Positions 1 through 8,700 of a stretch of 64,000 nucleotides of DNA are shown here, piece after piece; position 1 is the stretch's first letter, and the number at the start of each line of letters is the position of its first letter. Under the pieces are notes generated by a model. It did no database searches. It was not told the DNA's origin and saw only the letters and a program-made list of their open reading frames with translations. The position numbers and the translations under genes were made by a program. The stretch covers positions 23,741 to 87,740 of the forward strand of contig JAUYRZ010000056.1 in the NCBI GenBank assembly GCA_030695565.1, in the 5' to 3' direction. Origin of the DNA: Archangium sp. Its GTDB lineage: Bacteria; Myxococcota; Myxococcia; Myxococcales; Myxococcaceae.

Positions 1-89
1 GCGGCGTTGAGGGTGTGCCCCAGGCCGCGGACCATGGTCATTCCTTCCAGGATCGCAGCGGTCACCTTGCGCGCCTCGGCCCAGGTCAT
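1..89 (-). CDS. 5' end of an unidentified gene, cut by the window edge
   Basis: An open frame begins with ATG at 89 and runs leftward off the window. The 29 visible residues start MTWAEARKVTAAILEG and then read TMVRGLGHTLNA. The frame is also open upstream to a GTG at 110, so the start is not certain and no strong ribosome site is seen. It lies 45 bases downstream of the amidase gene on the same strand and may be cotranscribed with it. An amphipathic start followed by 'ILEGM..' is loosely like the N-terminus of complex I subunit NuoI, but the ferredoxin motifs that would prove this lie outside the window, so no function is assigned. Confidence 0.4.
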   Translation of the reverse strand, partial: MTWAEARKVTAAILEGMTMVRGLGHTLNA

Positions 90-134
90 GGGTACCGCGT
101 TACATGGCACCCGCCGGTTAAGTTTCGTTGCGGC

Positions 135-1877
135 TCAGTAGACGCCGACCAGGTCGAGCACCAGGTGCTGCGGGGCGATGGTGGTGATGCACAACGAGCC
201 CGTCGAGCGCACCACGCCGAAGGTGGCCACCACCTCCCCCACGGTGGCGTTCTGATTCGAGTGCGTCGCCTCTCCCGTACAGTCCCAGACGCGGGCGAAC
301 CCCGGCGCCTGCGCGTCGATGCCCGTGAGCGTGAACGCCACCGCGCTGCTGCCCTGCCAGCCCGGCATCGACGAGAGCTCCACCCGCATCACCTGACCGG
401 GCGTGGGCCGGCCCAACCAGCCACCTTCGCCGGTGCGCGTATCGAGCACGCGCGCGGGGGAGACCAGGGTGAGGCTCGCCCCACCCGCGCCGTAGTAGCC
501 GGCCACGTCGATCACCACGTCGACCGGCACGTTGGAGAACAGACACACGTTGCCGCCGCTCACCGCCGCCAGCGCCGCGCTCGAGGCCACGCCGTCGGTG
601 CCGAAGTTCACCGCCGAGGTCTTCACCGGAGCGCCACACGGCACCACCGAGACGAAACCCGGCTGGCCACGCGAGATGGCCGCGATGCCCAGCTGCGCCG
701 CCATCGCCGAAGCCGGCACGCCGAAGGGCAGGAGCGAGATCGTACGCACTTCGCCGCCCCCGATGGCTGCGCCTGCGCGGGTGTCGAGCGCGCGCGTGGG
801 GCCCAGCGCCGTGAAGCCGGCACCGCTGCTCCCGAAACGCGCCTGCTCATCGACCACCACGTGCGTGCGCTGCGGCGAGACCATCGACACCACGCCCGAG
901 CTCAATGAGACGATGGTCTGGTTCGCGCGCACCGTGCCTTTGAGCGCGTTGACCGTGGAGGTGGGCGCGGGGCTCCGGCCACCGAAGAGGGACAAGAAGG
1001 TGTCTGCCTCGGGCTGAACGAGCGCCACGCCCAGCGCCACCGCACGAGCACCACCCAGGTCAGCCGCGGTGAACGCTTCGGAGACCTGGTTGCCGCCGAG
1101 CACTCCGGAGTTGCGCGTGTCGAGCAGCCGCTCGGCGCCCACGCTGGTCAGCCGCAGCCCACTCGCGCTCACGCTGAAAGCAGGCAACTGGGCAGGCACC
1201 GCCACCGCGCCCGTGGGAGCAGGCGTCGTCGCGCCAGCCGCGGCCACCCAGGCATCCAGCTTCGGGTACGCGGTGTTACCGGGGCACGAGGTCTGGCCCA
1301 CCTGGCGATGACCGAGCACCGTCTGGCGATTGACGGGGAAGCGGTACTCCGCGGCGATCGCCCTCATCATCTTCTGCAATGAAGCGACCTGCGCCGCCGA
1401 CGGAGCGCGCGCGGTGTAGTCGCCCATCAGCACGATCGCGACCGTGCGCGAGTTGGCGTCGCTCGCGTGCGCGCCTTCCACCCCGGTGGCCACCATCTCG
1501 TAGACGATGCCCTGCTCGTCGATCCCGAAGTGGTACATCAAATCGCACCAGCCGCGGTTGACCCGCACCTCGCGGTCGTACCAGGCCAACCACGCCCGCG
1601 AGTCCGGCACCGAGCCCGCCACGTGATGCACGATCACCCGGTTGGGCACCTGGCCGCGGCGGCACGTGCCGGCGGGCCGAGCGCCCCACGCTTCACGCGA
1701 GACGATGCCCAGCCCCCGGCTCAGCAACGGGCGGGCGGCCGACAGCTCTGAAGAGACGCTCGCTTCGGGCGCCACCACGTCTTCGGTGGCGTCATCGAGC
1801 ACCGACAGCGTCGCTTCACCGCAGCTCAGCAGGCACAGCGACAACGCCAACGACACAGCAGTCATGTGGTTTCGCAT
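135..1877 (-). CDS. N-acetylmuramoyl-L-alanine amidase (PGRP type), lipoprotein
   Basis: A 580-residue secreted enzyme predicted to cut the amide bond between MurNAc and L-Ala in peptidoglycan. It begins with a lipoprotein signal ending LCLLSC, acylated Cys about residue 19; a second Met at residue 5 could be the true start. The PGRP/Amidase_2 domain covers about residues 57-215. Zinc ligands are visible: His84/85 in VIVHH, His190 in LGHRQ and Cys198 in TSCPG; Tyr115 in MYHFGID fits the catalytic Tyr. The long C-terminal half carries three copies of an '(A/E)R(L/V)LDTR' motif (about residues 250, 360 and 475), probably a repeated beta-sandwich wall-binding unit. Function is well supported; the substrate strain (self or prey) cannot be told. 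Confidence 0.85.
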   Translation of the reverse strand: MRNHMTAVSLALSLCLLSCGEATLSVLDDATEDVVAPEASVSSELSAARPLLSRGLGIVSREAWGARPAGTCRRGQVPNRVIVHHVAGSVPDSRAWLAWYDREVRVNRGWCDLMYHFGIDEQGIVYEMVATGVEGAHASDANSRTVAIVLMGDYTARAPSAAQVASLQKMMRAIAAEYRFPVNRQTVLGHRQVGQTSCPGNTAYPKLDAWVAAAGATTPAPTGAVAVPAQLPAFSVSASGLRLTSVGAERLLDTRNSGVLGGNQVSEAFTAADLGGARAVALGVALVQPEADTFLSLFGGRSPAPTSTVNALKGTVRANQTIVSLSSGVVSMVSPQRTHVVVDEQARFGSSGAGFTALGPTRALDTRAGAAIGGGEVRTISLLPFGVPASAMAAQLGIAAISRGQPGFVSVVPCGAPVKTSAVNFGTDGVASSAALAAVSGGNVCLFSNVPVDVVIDVAGYYGAGGASLTLVSPARVLDTRTGEGGWLGRPTPGQVMRVELSSMPGWQGSSAVAFTLTGIDAQAPGFARVWDCTGEATHSNQNATVGEVVATFGVVRSTGSLCITTIAPQHLVLDLVGVY

Positions 1878-1976
1878 GACCCGTTATCGGAAGCGCCCAA
1901 CTGGTCTGACCAGTTCAAAACGTCAACGGCTCAGACGAAATCGGCGTCTTTTCAGCCCCGAATTCCGGGGCGAATT

Positions 1977-2777
1977 TCAGAAGTAGTACTTCAGCGAGAG
2001 CGTCGAGGCGATGACCGAGCCCGCGTCACCCGAGAGCGAGGTGGAGAAGCGGAAGGTCTCGTTGGTGAGCGTGTTTCCCCCGGGGCCGAGGGGGGCGAAG
2101 TTCGAGAGGCCCTGCGCCTCGCGCATGAAACCCACGCGGATCGCCGCCTCCAGGGAGAGCTCGGGCACACCGATGAAGCCGAAGAACAACTCGACCGCGC
2201 CGCGCAAGGCGAGCTCGAGCAACGAACCGGTGAGGGCGAAGCTGCCGTCGTTGAGCAACGTCGAGTAGCCCGCGCGCAGCTCGGGGGCGAGGAGCACGAT
2301 CACGTGCTGCGTGCTGGCGATGGCGATCGGCAGGCCCGCGTGCGCGACCAACTGCAGGCTGGGCGTGTTCGTCAGTGCACCCGAGGTTTCAGAGCCTGCG
2401 GTCACCATGGCGCCCAGGCCCAGGTCGAGGCCCAGGCGCGAGTCGCGAAACCACCAGCGCACCCCGAGAATGGGCGCCGACACCCGGAAGGCGCTCAACG
2501 AGCCCAGCCCGCCGAGGCCGCCACCGAGGCCACCGAACAACGGCGTCATCCCGGCCACCCCGAGGTAGCCGACGCCCACCGTGCCACTGCGGGCCTGGCG
2601 CGCCGTCGGCGGCGGAGGCATGGGCTTGAGCATCACCTTCGTGGACTCCAGGGCCTTCGGCTCGACGGCCTCCTGCTCGACGGCGGGGGGCGGCGGGGTC
2701 GGTTCAACGGCGCCCCCCTCTTGAGCGAAAGAAACAGAGGCCGCGAACAGCAGGAGGGTCGAGAGGAGACGAGCCAT
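1977..2777 (-). CDS. Small secreted outer-membrane beta-barrel-like protein, unknown function
   Basis: The 266-residue product starts at the Met preceding ARLLSTLLLFAASVSFAQ, a clean Sec signal peptide with an ASVSFA cleavage region; the longer open frame upstream has no signal. A Pro-rich spacer (PTPPPPAVE, PMPPPPTAR) follows. The rest is alternating hydrophobic/polar strands rich in Gly and Leu and ends in ...LSLKYYF, with the C-terminal Phe typical of outer-membrane barrels recognised by BamA. No family was recognised. The gene starts 34 bases from the start of the divergent broken lipoprotein gene. Confidence 0.65.
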   Translation of the reverse strand: MARLLSTLLLFAASVSFAQEGGAVEPTPPPPAVEQEAVEPKALESTKVMLKPMPPPPTARQARSGTVGVGYLGVAGMTPLFGGLGGGLGGLGSLSAFRVSAPILGVRWWFRDSRLGLDLGLGAMVTAGSETSGALTNTPSLQLVAHAGLPIAIASTQHVIVLLAPELRAGYSTLLNDGSFALTGSLLELALRGAVELFFGFIGVPELSLEAAIRVGFMREAQGLSNFAPLGPGGNTLTNETFRFSTSLSGDAGSVIASTLSLKYYF

Positions 2778-2811
2778 CGGCCGGGTGTAGCAAGCTCGAA
2801 TCGCGCGCGAC

Positions 2812-3292
2812 ATGACTCGCATCAGTCCGACGTTCTTCCTCGCCGCGCTCGCGATCAGCTGCAGCGGTGCCGGCCCCGACGACAGCTTCTATCTTCGTTT
2901 CGACCCGCTGCTCGCGCCCGACACGCCGCAGTTCATCGGCGAGTTCCGCGTGGCGCTCTTCAAAGACCGCATCTTCTCCACCGGCCGCACGGGCACCGGC
3001 GAGATGCTGGCGACCAGCGTTCGGCAGATGGATCCGCGTGATGCTCCGTCAGCTCGACAACCAGCTGCGCTGGCAACGCCTCAAGGAGCTCGACGTGGGC
3101 GAGCAGGTCAAAATCCGCTCGTTGAGCAACAACGCCGCGAAGCAGAACGGTCTCGGATCCCGCCGATGAGACCTGTCTCGGGGTCTACGTCGTCTCGATG
3201 GCCAAAGAGTCGACGATCGTGGCCAACAAGCCGGAGTCGACAGTCGAGCCCCTCACCCCGACCCTCTCCCGATGGGCCCGATGGGAGAGGGG
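2812..3292 (+). pseudogene. Broken lipoprotein gene with two frameshifts
   Basis: An ATG at 2812 opens a frame with a lipoprotein signal (MTRISPTFFLAALAISCSG, lipobox AISC). Sensible coding sequence then moves between frames. The first frame reads to about 3027 (..GEMLATSVRQM), the next to about 3155 (IRVMLRQLDNQLRWQRLKEL, then EQVKIRSLSNNAAKQNGLG), and the third continues as DETCLGVYVVSMAKES and IVANKPEST until a palindromic repeat at about 3250. So two indels interrupt what looks like one protein of about 150 residues. The family is unknown. It may be a genuine pseudogene or reflect assembly errors; raw reads would decide. Confidence 0.55.
3250..3292. repeat. Palindromic intergenic repeat (CCCTCACCCCGACCC type)
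   Basis: CCCTCACCCCGACCCTCTCC is followed by a short loop and GGGAGAGGG, forming a strong hairpin. It sits between the broken lipoprotein gene and the convergent pbpC stop codon, where it could act as a bidirectional terminator. Related copies occur at 5635-5757, 15362-15451, 30470-30503, 34766-34802, 51687-51716 and 56618-56647. Confidence 0.75.
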
Positions 3293-3294
3293 GA

Positions 3295-5706
3295 TCAGCG
3301 GCGAACGACGAACTTCACGGTGTCGAGCAGCACGCCCGAACGATCGCGCACCTCCATCACGTGCGCGCCCTGGGTCGCGGGCAGGTGGCCGGTGAAGGGC
3401 GGCGCCAGCTCGAGCGCCCTTTCACCATCGACCCAGATCGCGAGTGGGCCCGAAGACGACGCGGCCCTGACGCGCACGGGGATGGCTTGATCAGCGAGCG
3501 GAAGATCAGCCAACAAGAGGAACTCGCCGCCGTTCACCGGGTGGAGCACGCGCGCGCTGCCGTCACGCTCCGCGCTGCCCATGCACGCGGCCGCCAGCCA
3601 GGGCTCGCGCGCGAGGCCTTCGTTCTTCGCCCAGTCGTAGAAGTCGAGCCCGAGATCGACCAGCCGCCCCTGCGAGGCCGCGAGCTGCAGGCATTGCTGG
3701 CGCAGCTCGGGCGACAAGGTGGCCGAGAGCTCGCCGTGCATCTCGCACGAGCTGGTGGGGCCGGTGCCGGGCACGAAGAGCTCCTCCATCGCGGCCGGGC
3801 AGCTGGCCCCTGCGAGGTGACCGGAGAGCGGGCAGATCGCGAAGGCGTCGAGCCCGCGGCGATCCACGAGTGACTGCGGCACCACGTCTTTCATCGCCTT
3901 GGTCATCACCCGCTTGAAGATGGGGCCTGCGCCGGTGATGCCCGAAACCTGAATCATCGGGGTGCCGTCGAAGTTGCCGGCCCAGACCGCGACCGTTCGC
4001 TCCCGGGTGAACCCCACCGTCCAGTTGTCGGAGTAGCCCTTCGAGGTGCCCGTCTTCGCCGCCGCGGGGAAGGGCAGCCGCAACGCGTTGTCGATGCCGA
4101 AGGCGCGCGCACGGGCGGCGTTGTCGCTGAGGATGTGCGTCACCAACGCGACGGCGCGCGATTCAGCAAAGCGGCGTGGCTTGAGCTCGCGGCGAACGGG
4201 CAGCGGGTTGCCTTCCGCGTCCCACGCACGAAGCACGGGCACCAACGGGTGCACCACGCCGCCCCGAGAGAGACCGGAGTACGCGCGCGCGGCTTCCCAC
4301 AAGGAGACCTCTCCGTTGCCGAGCGCAAGGCCGAGGCCGTAGTGCTCTGCGCCTGACTTGAGCGAGTCGAACCCTGCGCGGCGCAACACGGCCAGCGCGT
4401 TGCCCAGGCCCACGTCGTCGGCCACCCGCACCGCGGGCACGTTGTAGGAGTTCGCCAGTGCTTCTCGTGCACGCACCGGTCCGTGCAGGCGGCGGTCGTA
4501 GTTCTTCGGCGAGTAACTGCCCTTGGGTGCGTTGAAGGCCGTGTCGAGATCGGGAATGACCGTGGCCGGCGTGTAGCCATGCGCAAAGGCCTCGGCGTAG
4601 ATGAACGGCTTGAGCGCCGAGCCGGGCTGGCGGTGCATCTGGATGCCGTCGTTCTGGCCGAAGATCGCGTCGTTGAAGAAGTCGGCAGAGCCGGCGTACG
4701 CGAGGATTTCTCCGGTGGCGTTGTCGACCACGAGGCTGGCCGCCGAGGAGACGCGCCGCTCGGTGAGGCGTCCGACTTCCTGAGCAATCTGCTCTTCGAC
4801 TTCGGGTTGCAGCCGCGGATCGAGGGAGGTCTCCACCACGGCGGCCTTCGCGAGCCCCCAGTCGGAGAGGTGCGCGGCGATGTATTCCACGAAGTGTGGC
4901 GCGCGGAAGGCGGCCGTGAAGGCGGTGAGATCGAGCGGCTCTGCTTTCGCCGAAGCGACCAGGTCAGGGGTGGCGAGGCCGGTGACCTCGAGGCGTTGGA
5001 GCACCCAGGCGCGGCGGGCTTCGAGCTGACGGGGGCGGCGGTAGGGATCGTAGGCGGTCGGCCCGCGTGGGATCGAGGCCAGCATCGCGGCCTGCCCGAG
5101 GGAAAGGTGGCGGGCGCGCTTTCCGAAGTAGAGCTGCGCGGCGGCTTCGAGGCCGAAGGTGTTGTTCCCGAAGGGGATGCGGTTCAGGTACTGCGTGAGG
5201 ATCTCGTCTTTCGACAGGTGCGCTTCGAGGCGCAGAGCCCAGAGCGCTTCCTGCGCTTTGCCGAAGAAGGTGCGCGGGCGCGGGACCAGGGTGCGGGCGA
5301 GCTGCTGCGTGATGGTGGAGCCGCCGGCGACGAGGTGACCTGCTTTGAGGTTCTGCTTTGCGGCTCGGAGGATCGCGGTGGGCGAGATGCCGACGTGACC
5401 GTGGAAGCGGTGATCTTCGGCGGCGAGGAACGCGGCCTGGACTTGTGGGGTGAGGTCTTCTGATTTGAGCGGCGTCGATCGGCCATCGGTGGTGCTTCGC
5501 AGCTCACGCAGGAGCTGACCGTCTCGGTCGAGGAGTTTGACCGAGGAGATCGCGCGGTAGTCGAGCAGGCCTGCTGGCAGCGGCGCTGCGATGAAGGCCA
5601 GCAGCGGCATCAGGGGGATTGCCAACAGGAGATACCTCTCCCTGCGACCGCGGGGAGAGGTCGGTCCTGAGCCTTGCGAAGGACCGGGTGAGGGGCGCTT
5701 TTTCAA
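3295..5706 (-). CDS. pbpC: Penicillin-binding protein 1C (bifunctional transglycosylase/transpeptidase)
   Basis: An 803-residue inner-membrane peptidoglycan synthase. A transmembrane anchor (YLLLAIPLMPLLAFIAAPL) is followed by a GT51 transglycosylase domain with the catalytic-Glu motif AEDHRFHGHVG and with GGSTITQQLAR. The transpeptidase domain has all three signatures: SALK (in QPGSALKPF), SYN and KTGTSKGYSDNW. A BiPBP_C-like tail follows (CPLSGHLAGASCP and beyond). Length fits the PBP1C family. It lies directly downstream of the alpha-2-macroglobulin gene, the arrangement known from E. coli yfhM-pbpC. Oddly, roughly residues 5-24 are encoded by an intergenic palindromic repeat, so the true start may lie further in, near the membrane anchor. 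Confidence 0.92.
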   Translation of the reverse strand: MKKRPSPGPSQGSGPTSPRGRRERYLLLAIPLMPLLAFIAAPLPAGLLDYRAISSVKLLDRDGQLLRELRSTTDGRSTPLKSEDLTPQVQAAFLAAEDHRFHGHVGISPTAILRAAKQNLKAGHLVAGGSTITQQLARTLVPRPRTFFGKAQEALWALRLEAHLSKDEILTQYLNRIPFGNNTFGLEAAAQLYFGKRARHLSLGQAAMLASIPRGPTAYDPYRRPRQLEARRAWVLQRLEVTGLATPDLVASAKAEPLDLTAFTAAFRAPHFVEYIAAHLSDWGLAKAAVVETSLDPRLQPEVEEQIAQEVGRLTERRVSSAASLVVDNATGEILAYAGSADFFNDAIFGQNDGIQMHRQPGSALKPFIYAEAFAHGYTPATVIPDLDTAFNAPKGSYSPKNYDRRLHGPVRAREALANSYNVPAVRVADDVGLGNALAVLRRAGFDSLKSGAEHYGLGLALGNGEVSLWEAARAYSGLSRGGVVHPLVPVLRAWDAEGNPLPVRRELKPRRFAESRAVALVTHILSDNAARARAFGIDNALRLPFPAAAKTGTSKGYSDNWTVGFTRERTVAVWAGNFDGTPMIQVSGITGAGPIFKRVMTKAMKDVVPQSLVDRRGLDAFAICPLSGHLAGASCPAAMEELFVPGTGPTSSCEMHGELSATLSPELRQQCLQLAASQGRLVDLGLDFYDWAKNEGLAREPWLAAACMGSAERDGSARVLHPVNGGEFLLLADLPLADQAIPVRVRAASSSGPLAIWVDGERALELAPPFTGHLPATQGAHVMEVRDRSGVLLDTVKFVVRR

Positions 5707-5757
5707 GTGAGGCCCCTCACCCCGACCCTCTCCCCGCTGGCGCAGGGAGAGGGAGAG
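5635..5757. repeat. Two palindromic intergenic repeat copies, inverted, between the A2M and pbpC genes
   Basis: One copy (5635-5695) reads CCTCTCCCTGCGACCGCGGG and ends with GGACCGGGTGAGGGG; the second (5712-5757) reads in the opposite sense, starting CCCCTCACCCCGACCCTCTC and ending GGGAGAGGG. Together they fill the 58-base gap and overlap the annotated 5' end of pbpC. They could fold in the mRNA and separate expression of the two genes. Confidence 0.75.
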
Positions 5758-5764
5758 AATTGAT

Positions 5765-8700
5765 TCACTTCTGGGTCACCGGCGTGGGCAGCTCGACGGT
5801 GAACGTGCCGCCTTCACTGCGACCCCAGACCTCGGGCTCGTACATGAGCTCACCGCGTGCAGGCTTGAGCACGAACACACCCGGCGTGGTCGCGCGCGCC
5901 ACGAAGCTGGTCACGTGCACACCCGGCGGCAAATGATCCGCGAAGATCACCACCCGGCTGTCGCGCATCTCCACGTGGTTGAAGGGGCTCCAGAACCGGT
6001 ACGCCCACGGGTTGTATTCCTCTTCTTCCGCGTCGCCTTCGGCCCCGTCTTCCCCGCCCTCGTTCTCGTACCCGACGTCGTTCTGCTCCTCACCAGGTGA
6101 ACGCCCGAGCTTCGCGGTGGTGGAAAGCGAGGTGTCGACCGGCTCGAGGCCCGCAGGCAGCGGTACTTCGAAGGCCGCCCAGTGACGTTCCTGGTTCGAC
6201 GCGATGCGCACCCGAATTCGCACCAGATCGCCCGCGAAGAACTTGGTCGACTGCCCACCACCCGCGTACGGCTCGAACCACCGCTGCACGAACAGCCCGC
6301 TGTCGAGCGGCTTGGTGGGCATCTCCTTCGGCGCGTACTTGAGCAGCGCCGAGTAATAGAGCACGCCCGCGCCCTCCTTCTTGAAGGTGAGCTTCTGCTC
6401 TGCCCCGCCCGACTTCGCGAGCAGCTCCTTCATGGGAATGGCCTTCACCTCGGTCTTCATCGAGCGGCCCTTGAAGGCGATGCCCATCAGCTCGGCGGTG
6501 CCCATGGTGAGCGAGGCCTTGAAGTCCGGGGTGTCCTTCTCCTTGGTGCGCAGCACCTGGGTCAGCCCGATGAGCGACCAGGCGGCCTCCTGGGTGGTGC
6601 GCCACTGGCCGTCACCCTGCCGAACACCCGTGAGGTACTTCGCCATCTTCCCCACGAACGGATGCTCGGGGGTGATGTCGGTGAGCGCCTGCAGCACCAC
6701 GCCGGTGGTGCGCGTGTCGGAGTTGAACAGCGTCGCGTAGGTCTCGTTCTGCACCTCGGCGATCGACAGGCCCTTGGGCGACTCCTTCGCGTTGTTGAGG
6801 ATCTCCTGCATCAGCGCGTTGGCCTGCTTGCGATCACCCCCGCCGACGAACATCGCGTTGGCCAGCAGCGCGCGGGAGAAGATCGAGAGCTTGTCGCGCC
6901 GCGCGTAGAACTCGGCGTAGCTCGAGGGCTTGGGCTTCTTCATGCGCGCCAGCACGTAGCTGGCGAACACCCGCGTCTCGTCACCGCAGTAGATCGAGTT
7001 CCAGCAACCGCCGCAGTTACCGCCGACGACGTTGCCGAGGTACTTCTCGGCGCGCGCGAGGCGATCGGCCGGCACCGTGAAGCCGACTTCCCTGGCCCGG
7101 TAGAGCGCCATCGTCGCGTACGTGCTCGACCACGGGTCGGAGCACATCGACGAAGGCCAGTACCGGAAGCTGCCGTCACCATCCTGCAGCGAGAGAATGC
7201 TCTTCACCGTCGCGTTGATGACCTCGTCGGGATCCTTCTTGTCGGAGACGTCGAGGGTGCTGAAGAGATACGTGTTGATGAGCGCGTTCATCTCATCGTT
7301 GGCCGCTGCCTTCTTCTTGTCCGGCCCGGGCCACGGCACGCCGAACTGACCGGCGATTTCACGCAGCGCGATGAAGGGCACCAGCCGCGACGACTGCTGC
7401 TCGAGGCAACCGTACGGGTACTCGATCAACTGCTGGAAGCCGCGATCGAAGCCACCCAGTGAGGTCGACGACATCGACACCGTCAGGCCGCCGAGATCTT
7501 CGTACACGTCCTTCGGAGGCGTGATGCCTTCGACCCGCTGATCGGTGGTGTCGCCGTAGGTCGCCACCGCGTCGGTCTCCACCGGCAGCTCGATGGGCAA
7601 CTTCTCCTCGACGCCATCCGTCGCACCGCCGCCCACCACCTTGAAGCGGAACGCAGTCACGCCCGGCTTCATGGCCTTGAAGGAGAAGCGCACCTCGCGC
7701 GGGCTGCCTTCTTTGAGCGACACCTTCTGCTCGGCCGCGCCGGTGAGCTGGGCGCCCGCGCCTTCGATGGTCGCGGTGACCGTCACTTCACTCTCCGGAA
7801 TACCGTGCGCGTGCACCACCACGCCGGCCTCGAACGCATCACCCACGCGCGCGAACCGGGGCATCGCGGGCAACGCCATCACCGGCTTGTTCACCTGCAC
7901 GCTGGTCTCACCGCTGCCGAAACGATCGGTCTGGGTGATCACCACCGCCATGATGCGGAAGGCGGTCAGGTTGTCGGGCAGCGAGAACGAAGTCGTCGCC
8001 GAGCCGTTGTTCACCTCGAGCGTCGGGTTGAAGAGCACCGTGGTCTTGAACTGGTTGCGGAACCCGCCCCCCGAACCATCACCACCACCACCGCCCGCCT
8101 CTTCACCCTTCTCTCCGTACGAACGCTTGCGCACCAGGTGCAGCAGCGGCTCGCCCAGGCGCATCGACAGCGGGCGCTCCGGGTAGATCGACGCGATCGG
8201 ATCGGGCACTTCGTAGCTGGTGAGCCGCAGCACGGCCTCATCGACCACGTAGAGCGTCACCTCACCCGAAGCCGGCTTGCCCGCCGAGTCCTTCACGTCG
8301 AGCGTCACGTTGACCGTCTCGCGCGGCTGGTAGTCCTTCTTGTCGGTCTTCACGGAGACCGCGAGGCGCTTGGTCTTCTTCTCCACGTTCAACTTCACCA
8401 GGCCGATGCGCGCATTGGGCCGGCCGGGATCGTCGCCGGTCTCGATGCCGCCCTCCTTCACGCGCGAGCGCATGATCAACACGCCGGCGAACACGTTGGG
8501 CACCATCTCTTCGGTGATCGGCACGTCGATGGTGACCACCGAACCCTTGAGGTCGACCAGCTTGCGCGACAACACGCCTTCGCGCTCGACGGTGAACATC
8601 GCCTTCGCTTCGGGGTACGGCGACTTGATGAGCACCTTCGCGACGTCGCCCACGTCGTAGGTCGGCTTGTCGGTGATCAACTCCACCCGGTCGGTGTCGT

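Noticed and set aside
1..89. Naming the partial left-edge gene nuoI
   Set aside because: Only 29 residues are visible and no ferredoxin motif can be checked.
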